Assembly: GCA_946534455.1 (NCBI GenBank)
Contig: CAMNCR010000216.1
Span: 1 to 13,112, forward strand
Origin: an uncultured Clostridia bacterium
GTDB lineage: Bacteria; Bacillota; Clostridia; Christensenellales; Aristaeellaceae
Length of the DNA stretch: 13,112 bases
Direction of reading: 5' to 3'
Made by a program: the position numbers and the translations under genes. The number at the start of each line of letters is the position of its first letter. The stretch's first letter is position 1. A model generated the notes under the pieces. That model was not told the origin of the DNA. It made no database searches and worked only from the letters and a program-made list of their open reading frames with translations. Positions 7,029 through 13,112 of this stretch are shown piece by piece.

Positions 7029-10000
7029 ATGAAGGGAAGGCAGTGGATTGCGCTGCTGCTCTCGCTGGTCATGCTGCTGAGCATGACGGTGAATGCCGGC
7101 GCTGCGACATTACTCCCCACGGAAGGACAGGAGGAGGTCTGGTACGAATGGGACATGAACAGGCCTGCCACCTGCACGGAGGACGGCGAAGAAATCCGGG
7201 TCAGCAGCCAGGGTAACACTCAGACCCGTTCCATCCCGGCCACCGGGCACAGCTGGGGCGGATGGACGACGACGCAGGCCGCCACCTGCACCGGGGAGGG
7301 GGTCCAGACCCGGACCTGCTCCACGTGCGGCGCGACGGAAACGCAATCGATTCCGGCCACGGGGCACAACTGGAGCGGATGGTCCGTGAGCCGGGCGGCG
7401 AACTGCAGATACGACGGCGAGGAAACCCGGACCTGTTCCGGGTGCGGGGCCACGGAGTCCCGAACCGTTCCCGCCACCGGCAACCACTTCTGGGGAGAGT
7501 GGAAAACCACCCGGGAGCCCACCTGCACCCAGAGCGGCGTGCAGAAGAGGACCTGCTCCGTCTGCGGTGAGGAGGACGTGTTCTTCCCCGCGCCGGACGC
7601 GAGCCGGCATGTCTGGGGCGACTGGGTCACGGTCCGCGCGGCGACCTGCACGGCGGACGGGGAGCAGACCCGGACCTGTACCCTGTGCGGCGCTACGGAA
7701 ACGAAGGCCCTGCCGGCCAGCGGCGCGCATCAGTGGGGTGGCTGGGTGATCACCCAGGCTGCCACCTGCGTGCGCGACGGTCAGCAGACCCGGACCTGCG
7801 GCGTGTGCGGAACGACGGAAACGCAGACGATTCAGGCCTCGGGACAGCATACCTGGGGCAACTGGAAAACGACCGTGCGGGCGACCTGCGCGACAGAGGG
7901 GGAGCATGTGCGAACCTGCTCCGTGTGCGGGACCGTGGAGTCGGAGATGATCAAAAGGCTTCCGCACAGCTGGGGCGAGTGGACCGTGCTGAAGGAAGCC
8001 ACCTGCAGCGAGGAGGGGGAGAGAAGCCGCGTCTGCTCCGCCTGCCAGACGGAAGAAAAGGAAACGCTGGAAAAGCTGCCCCATACCATGAGCGAGTGGG
8101 CGGTGACGCTGGAAGCCACCTGCGCGGCGCCGGGGGAGGAAACCTCGGTCTGCCAGGTCTGCGGATATGAAGAGAAGAGAAGCATCGACGCCCTGCCCCA
8201 CACCTTCGGGGAGTGGACCGTGGCGCAGGAACCGACCTGCGTGACGGAAGGCACGGAGGTGCGCACCTGCCAGGTGTGCGGCTTTGCCGAGGATCGGGAG
8301 CTGGCGCTGATTCCCCATGCCTTCGGGGACTGGACCGTGACGCAGGAGCCGACCTGCCAGGCCGAGGGGCAGGAGGCCAGGATCTGTTCCATGTGCGGTC
8401 TGCAGGATCCCCGGCCGCTGCCGGTCATTGATCATATATTCAGTGAATGGGTCGAAATTCAGCCATGGACGGACTGGTCCATCGGCATCCGGGAGCGCCG
8501 GTGCGTGATGTGCGGTGAGCTTCAGCACGAGGAAAACGAGCCCGCAGGCATCCTGAAGCAGGGAGACGAGAACGAAGGGGTCAAGGAGCTGCAGGAGGCG
8601 CTGCGGGACGCGGGCTACAACCCCGGCTGGCCGGACGGATATTTTGACCAGCAGGTGGTGGACGCCGTGAAGGATCTGGAGGATGATCTGAATAAGAATC
8701 CGGACGGAATCGGCTGGCCCGGCATTCTTCCGCAGCTGCGGGGCGGACCGATCACACCCATGCTCAAGATTGAGGCGAAGCAGATTTCTCCGGATAAGCT
8801 CTATCAGGAGGGTGAAATCGTCACCTTCGAGCTGACCGTGACGAACACCAGCTCGATGGATGTGACAGCCTTTACCTTCTATGAAAAAACCTACAGTGCG
8901 GGGGGCAGCGCGGAAGCCCTTTCCTGGTGCGCCCGCGGCGGCGGAGAAATGATTCCTGCCGGGGAGAGCGTGACCCTGCCCACTGTGGACTATACCGTGT
9001 TCGCTGAGGACTGCGAGGCCGGCGAGAAATTCTTCACCTGGTATGCCTCCGGGATGGCTGGAGAAAAGCCAGCGTATTCCCTTGAGGCCACCGCGTCGGT
9101 CCTGACCGATATAGGGCCGGCGATCACGCTGATCAGCGAGGGCGATCAGGTCGGAAAGTTTGAAAAGGGCACGCCGATTCCGATTGAAATGATGCTGACC
9201 AACAGCTCCAGCGTGCCGCTGGATCTGGACTTCCTGACAGCCTATTCCCCGGAGGATACGGTGTCGGATGAGCCCTGGATGAAGGAGCCCCTCGCCCCGG
9301 GCGAAACCTATCACTTTACCTTTACGACAGCATGGTGGGGTTCTTCGGGAACCGAGTGGGAGCATCGCTATGTGCAGGCGGCCGCCACGGATCCGGCGAC
9401 CGGAAAACAGGCGCTCGACGTCTGCCTGGTGTTCCTCGTGCAGCAGGCGGAGGGGCCTTCCCTCGTCATTCTGGCTCACGACCATACGGGCATCGGCGGC
9501 ATTCCCGGAGAAACGGTGGAGGCCCGGTTCGATGTCGTCAACAACGGAACCGAGGATCTGAAGCTGAACAACTGGTACGGGACCTACGGGGATGAGGACA
9601 TCTTCGGTCCTGAGACATACGGCGGGATTCCCTTCCCCGCGGGGGAAAGCTTCGAGGCGACCTATCTGGTCGGAATCCGGTCGGAGGACATTCCGAACGC
9701 CGCGATCCACCGCACGCTGACGATCGAAGCGGAGGGTGCGGAGAGCGGAACGCCCGTGAAGGATGATGAGAACTTTACGCTCTGGCTGAAAAACCAGGCG
9801 GAGCTGACACTGGTCATGACGCAGACGTCTGAGGCGAAGACAATCTATACGCCCATTGACGCATCGGGCAATCTGGGACTCATCAGCTACAGCGGCTTCG
9901 TGAAGAACACGGGGGCTGTCCCTGTGAAGTTCAGCGAGCTGAGGGGCTATGTGTATCCGGATACGGAAGCCTCCATTCCGATCTATAACTTCGGCGGAGA

Positions 10001-13000
10001 CATTGAGCTCCAGCCGGACGAGCAGCAGCCGTTCTCCTTCAGCTGGCCCTTTGCGCTGGGGAACATCATTCCCGGAACGGCTTCCGAGACCGTCGACGGA
10101 ATCATTGATGCCGATTTCATCGTCATCGGCAAGGATGAGACCTCCGGCATGGGATATTTCTCTTCCAATGTGGTGCATTTCTCCTATCCGGTCTCGAAGG
10201 ACAGCTACTCCTGGACACCGCCCTCCCCGGAGACGGCGGGCATCGGAGACGGCGAAGAGGAGCAGGGATCGCATCTGCTGGCGTTCAAGACCGTTACCCC
10301 GGCAGAGCTCTACGTCGTACCCAATTACATTTATCAGCGTAACGAAAAGGTCACCTTTACGGTGGAACTGTTCAACATCTCCGATGAACCGGTCTATGAT
10401 GTGGAGATTGAGGATGTCATGAGCAACGGCCTCACGCTTCCGGGCGGCACGAATACGCATATGACGCCGGAGGCCGGCTCGATGAAATATCCGATCGACT
10501 ATACCATCTCGGATACGGATGTGGATAACGGAGAACTGACGGATCAGGCGACCGTGCACTACAAGGATGCCAGCGGCAAGGCCTATTTCGTCAAATCGGA
10601 TGAGGTTTCAATGCTGGTTTCGGATGTTGAAGTGCCGGAGGGAACCCCCTCCTCGGATGTAAGCCTGCTCAAAAAAGTGACCAGCACAGGCGTCTTCCAT
10701 GATCATGGACTTGGCCTTTATCTGATCAATTCCCAGGTATCCTACAGCATCGTGGTGACCAACGAGAGCGATCACACCCTGACGAACATCCAGGTGTTCG
10801 ATCCCATGGGAGGAGGCCTGCTGAAGACCATCGCGTCCCTGGAACCGAAGCAGAAGGAGGAAGTCACCTTCCAGTACACGGTTCAGGAAAGCGATCTGGG
10901 CAAGCCCTTGCTGATCAATATCGCCAGCGCCGCCTGGGTGGACCATGGCTTTGCCCATTACGCGAAATCCAATCCCGCCATGGTCGGCATGATCGGCGAG
11001 CTGTTCGGGGGGGATCTTTCGATCACCAAAACGGTGACCTCGGACTCGATTGATCCGCTTGGATATGTGCAGGGTGAGACGGTGAAATACCAGGTTTCCG
11101 TCCTGAACGTTGGAACGGAAAACCTGTACGGCGTCACCGTGACGGATCCTCTGAGAAAGGACAATCCGGAGCTGGGAACGGTGGATGTCCTGGTGCCGGG
11201 CGTGCCGGAGGTCTTCACCTTTGAATATGAGGTGACACCGGACGATGTGGATCGGACCTACATCATCAACCAGGCTTTCGCGATCGGCTATACGAGCGAG
11301 GAAAAGAACGACAAAACTCCGAAGCAGGCGGTTTCAATCCCGGTACAGGTAAGCACCCTGGAGAATCCGCCGACGCCTCCGGAAAAGCTGACGGACCTGA
11401 TCAAGGTGACGAAGACGGTGACGAATCTGCCGCCCCGGGGGTTCTTCCTCGAGGATGAGGTGATTCTTTTCGAAATCACGGCGGAGAACACGATGGACGA
11501 GGATCTGGCGTATATCGAGATCTTCGATGGCCTGACCGGCGGGGTGGTGCTCAGCCTGCCTTCCCTGGCCGCCCATACCGCAACACCCCCGGTGACTGTA
11601 CCCTATACCGTGACCAGCCTGGACGCGGGCAACCTCATGGTGATCAACTCCGCGACGGCCAGCGGCATGCTGGCGGATGGCACCTGGGTGGGCGGATACT
11701 GCGGACCGGTTGAGGTGCCTACCGGCAAGGAGCCCGATCCGGAAAAGCAGCCCGGTCTGACGGTGATCAAGTCGGCTGCGCCGCCCGCGAATGGTTCCTT
11801 CTATACGGAAGGGGAGCCCATCCACTATCAGGTGACCATCATCAACTCCGGCAATGTCGTGATCGATGATGTGATCGTCTATGATCCCATGAGCGGAAAC
11901 TTTGGAGATGAGATCGGCTCCGAGATGGGGCTGAATCCCAGCGACAGCCGAACCTATTCCTTTGACCATATCATCACGAGTGCCGAGGCCGTTCTGCCGG
12001 AGCTCTGGAACCAGGCCTATGCGGTCTACGTGCCGCAGGACATGGGGAAGGACATCGCTTATTCCAACATCGTGCGCTGCCCGATCGGCAAGGAGGAACC
12101 GCCGACGGAGCCGCCGACGGAGGAACCTCCGACGGAAGCTCCGCCGACCGGGGAACCGCCGACTGAGGAACCGCCGACTGAGGAACCGCCGACGGATGTT
12201 CCGCCGACAGATGTTCCGCCGACGGATGTTCCGCCGACGGATGTCCCGCCGACCGAACCCGGCCCGGAGGCACCCGGCACGGAGGTACCTGTCACAGAGG
12301 CGCCCGCTCCGGAGGCTCCTCCCACGGAAGCTCCCGCGACGGAGGGCCCGCTGTCGAACCCGCGGACGGCCGCGCCGGCGACGGAACGGGTGACGGAACA
12401 GGCACCTGCCCAGCCGACGGAGGCACCGGAAGCGCAGGATTCCTGCGTGCGGACGCTGGTGCAGTACAGCGGCGGCATACGGCTTTACACCCTGGACTAC
12501 TGCACGGAGCACGCGCAGGTGCAGGCGGAGGCGGATGCGCTGCTGGCTGCCGCATCGACGCAGGAGGAGCGCGTGGCAGCCTGGACGCAGATCACCGACC
12601 TCTGGCGCGAGGCGGTGAACGCGGAGTATCAGGAGCTGACGGCCCTGCTCGGAGCGGAGCGGATTGCCGAGGTAACCATGGAACGGGCCCAGTTCTACCT
12701 CCAGCTGGACGGCCGCAGAGCTGCGCTGGAAGCGCTCCATCCGGATCAGGAGGAGGACAATCAGCGCAGGCTGGCGGAAATGCTGAAGAACAAGTGCGTG
12801 GAGATGTGCTACGAGCGGCACAACGCGCCGGCGGAACGGGTCGACAGCCTGCTCCACGGCGTGGCGGAGCCGCCGCTGGGCGAAAACCTGGTGGCGGGCC
12901 TGTGCGCACGGAGCGTCACGGAGACCGACACCGGGCTGACCTGCCTGGAGGGTGTCTGCGATCAGCACCGGATGGCGGAATGCGCCATGGAAGCGCTGGC

Positions 13001-13112
13001 CTCCACTCCGGATCTGGAGCAGCGGATGGACGCCTGGTCTTACGTGAGAAGCATGTGGGTCACGGAGCTCAACAGCCTGGCGAACGAACGCTACTTCGCC
13101 GCGGCGGAGGAG
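7029..13112 (+). CDS. Giant secreted cell-wall-associated repeat protein, 3'-partial
   Basis: A single open frame of 2028 codons, still open at the window edge. The ATG follows AAGGAGGG (7013-7020) with 8 nt spacing. Domains in residue order: signal peptide (about 1-25; basic n-region, Leu-rich core, A-G-A before likely cleavage); Cys/His repeats (about 34-505), ten complete and one degenerate at each end; a peptidoglycan-binding-1-like domain (about 507-571, with L-K-Q-G-D, V-K-E-L-Q-E-A-L and D-G-Y-F-D); about nine beta-rich modules starting near 577, 697, 810, 923, 1083, 1211, 1329, 1459 and 1577, the last four typical of DUF11/TIGR01451; a PPT-rich linker (about 1691-1804); and a helical Cys-containing region from 1806 with two related LprI/DUF1311-like units. 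It is probably exported and held at the wall through the peptidoglycan-binding domain. An LPxTG motif or further membrane anchor may lie beyond the window. Function is unknown; adhesion or envelope structure is a guess. It has its own promoter. Confidence 0.93.
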   Translation, partial: MKGRQWIALLLSLVMLLSMTVNAGAATLLPTEGQEEVWYEWDMNRPATCTEDGEEIRVSSQGNTQTRSIPATGHSWGGWTTTQAATCTGEGVQTRTCSTCGATETQSIPATGHNWSGWSVSRAANCRYDGEETRTCSGCGATESRTVPATGNHFWGEWKTTREPTCTQSGVQKRTCSVCGEEDVFFPAPDASRHVWGDWVTVRAATCTADGEQTRTCTLCGATETKALPASGAHQWGGWVITQAATCVRDGQQTRTCGVCGTTETQTIQASGQHTWGNWKTTVRATCATEGEHVRTCSVCGTVESEMIKRLPHSWGEWTVLKEATCSEEGERSRVCSACQTEEKETLEKLPHTMSEWAVTLEATCAAPGEETSVCQVCGYEEKRSIDALPHTFGEWTVAQEPTCVTEGTEVRTCQVCGFAEDRELALIPHAFGDWTVTQEPTCQAEGQEARICSMCGLQDPRPLPVIDHIFSEWVEIQPWTDWSIGIRERRCVMCGELQHEENEPAGILKQGDENEGVKELQEALRDAGYNPGWPDGYFDQQVVDAVKDLEDDLNKNPDGIGWPGILPQLRGGPITPMLKIEAKQISPDKLYQEGEIVTFELTVTNTSSMDVTAFTFYEKTYSAGGSAEALSWCARGGGEMIPAGESVTLPTVDYTVFAEDCEAGEKFFTWYASGMAGEKPAYSLEATASVLTDIGPAITLISEGDQVGKFEKGTPIPIEMMLTNSSSVPLDLDFLTAYSPEDTVSDEPWMKEPLAPGETYHFTFTTAWWGSSGTEWEHRYVQAAATDPATGKQALDVCLVFLVQQAEGPSLVILAHDHTGIGGIPGETVEARFDVVNNGTEDLKLNNWYGTYGDEDIFGPETYGGIPFPAGESFEATYLVGIRSEDIPNAAIHRTLTIEAEGAESGTPVKDDENFTLWLKNQAELTLVMTQTSEAKTIYTPIDASGNLGLISYSGFVKNTGAVPVKFSELRGYVYPDTEASIPIYNFGGDIELQPDEQQPFSFSWPFALGNIIPGTASETVDGIIDADFIVIGKDETSGMGYFSSNVVHFSYPVSKDSYSWTPPSPETAGIGDGEEEQGSHLLAFKTVTPAELYVVPNYIYQRNEKVTFTVELFNISDEPVYDVEIEDVMSNGLTLPGGTNTHMTPEAGSMKYPIDYTISDTDVDNGELTDQATVHYKDASGKAYFVKSDEVSMLVSDVEVPEGTPSSDVSLLKKVTSTGVFHDHGLGLYLINSQVSYSIVVTNESDHTLTNIQVFDPMGGGLLKTIASLEPKQKEEVTFQYTVQESDLGKPLLINIASAAWVDHGFAHYAKSNPAMVGMIGELFGGDLSITKTVTSDSIDPLGYVQGETVKYQVSVLNVGTENLYGVTVTDPLRKDNPELGTVDVLVPGVPEVFTFEYEVTPDDVDRTYIINQAFAIGYTSEEKNDKTPKQAVSIPVQVSTLENPPTPPEKLTDLIKVTKTVTNLPPRGFFLEDEVILFEITAENTMDEDLAYIEIFDGLTGGVVLSLPSLAAHTATPPVTVPYTVTSLDAGNLMVINSATASGMLADGTWVGGYCGPVEVPTGKEPDPEKQPGLTVIKSAAPPANGSFYTEGEPIHYQVTIINSGNVVIDDVIVYDPMSGNFGDEIGSEMGLNPSDSRTYSFDHIITSAEAVLPELWNQAYAVYVPQDMGKDIAYSNIVRCPIGKEEPPTEPPTEEPPTEAPPTGEPPTEEPPTEEPPTDVPPTDVPPTDVPPTDVPPTEPGPEAPGTEVPVTEAPAPEAPPTEAPATEGPLSNPRTAAPATERVTEQAPAQPTEAPEAQDSCVRTLVQYSGGIRLYTLDYCTEHAQVQAEADALLAAASTQEERVAAWTQITDLWREAVNAEYQELTALLGAERIAEVTMERAQFYLQLDGRRAALEALHPDQEEDNQRRLAEMLKNKCVEMCYERHNAPAERVDSLLHGVAEPPLGENLVAGLCARSVTETDTGLTCLEGVCDQHRMAECAMEALASTPDLEQRMDAWSYVRSMWVTELNSLANERYFAAAEE
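7128..8543 (+). repeat. Tandem Cys/His repeats (39-41 aa) in the surface protein
   Basis: Ten full coding repeats start at 7248, 7365, 7485, 7608, 7728, 7848, 7965, 8082, 8199 and 8316. Each opens H-x-W-G-x-W (W or F and small changes in later copies). Each continues with A/P-T-C, nine residues, then C-x-x-C-G, and ends just before the next His. A degenerate copy at about 7128-7247 keeps the first Cys but has Ser and Gly where the C-x-x-C should be. One at 8433-8543 keeps C-x-x-C but has Asp for the first Cys. Three Cys and one His per unit could bind metal or form disulfides. Copies 1, 4 and 5 share the 14-nt string CAGACCCGGACCTG, suggesting more recent duplication than copies 7-10. Similar units occur in many clostridial surface proteins, with no function I can name. 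Confidence 0.92.
12099..12440 (+). repeat. Pro-Thr-Glu linker with 15-nt tandem units
   Basis: A low-complexity spacer of about 114 residues. It opens with one PPTE unit, then nine 5-residue units at 12111-12245: PPTEE, PPTEA, PPTGE, PPTEE, PPTEE and four PPTDV (12186-12245). After 12246 it becomes irregular (E-A-P, T-E-A-P and similar). The four PPTDV units are nearly identical at DNA level (CCGCCGACGGATGTT and single-base variants). Such linkers commonly span the wall in Gram-positive surface proteins. Here it separates the Ig-like modules from the C-terminal helical region. In-frame 15-nt units could change length without breaking the frame. Confidence 0.9.

Noticed and set aside
6740..7032. 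Short plus-strand open frames between atpC and the surface-protein gene
   Set aside because: They run through the terminator and promoter, lack Shine-Dalgarno sequences and encode no recognisable protein.
7248..8432. Regularly spaced repeats considered as a CRISPR array
   Set aside because: The period is 117-123 nt, the units are coding, in frame and diverged, and conservation follows amino acids, not fixed repeat and spacer blocks.
7110..10559. Minus-strand open frame of 1149 codons opposite the surface-protein gene
   Set aside because: Its product is repetitive Arg/Gly/His-rich sequence that mirrors the Cys/His repeats of the plus strand. No domain or Shine-Dalgarno is seen. The plus-strand frame has a signal peptide, recognisable domains, a promoter and a ribosome site.
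11334..12968. Minus-strand open frame of 544 codons with R-R-x-I-R-R-R-N repeats
   Set aside because: The repeats are the complement of the PPT-linker units. High G+C and repeat structure keep the opposite strand free of stops.

Overview
The window holds two transcription units, both on the plus strand. G+C is high (roughly 60% by eye). The organism looks like a high-G+C member of the Clostridia (Bacillota), probably an anaerobe of a gut or rumen-like habitat. This rests on the AtpE sequence, the TTG and GTG starts with strong Shine-Dalgarno sequences, and a surface protein with Cys/His repeats and Pro-Thr linkers of a style common in such bacteria. The genus-level assignment is an inference.

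Positions 1-6752 carry an F1Fo ATP synthase operon in canonical order: atpI-like (5' end outside the window), atpB (a), atpE (c), atpF (b), atpH (delta), atpA (alpha), atpG (gamma), atpD (beta), atpC (epsilon). Several junctions overlap (atpI/atpB, atpF/atpH, atpH/atpA, atpD/atpC), as expected for translational coupling. All catalytic residues checked in alpha, beta and a are present. Two things stand out. Subunit c carries two membrane-embedded glutamates (E31, E64) plus T65 and Y69, matching the two-carboxylate Na+-binding motif. Subunit epsilon is only 87 aa and lacks the C-terminal inhibitory helices. An intrinsic terminator (6759-6794) closes the operon directly after atpC.

Positions 6795-7028 form an intergenic region with a near-consensus extended -10 promoter (TTGACT, 17 bp, TATACT) and a 5' leader of about 135 nt containing a possible hairpin.

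Positions 7029-13112 are one uninterrupted reading frame, 2028 codons and still open at the window edge. It encodes a very large secreted or cell-surface protein. In order it has a signal peptide, about 12 Cys/His-containing 39-41 aa repeats, a peptidoglycan-binding-1-like domain, about nine Ig-like/DUF11-like beta modules, a PPT-rich linker made of 15-nt tandem units, and a Cys-containing helical region with two related units resembling the LprI/DUF1311 family. It has its own promoter and shows no functional link to the ATP synthase. It is the least described part of the window.
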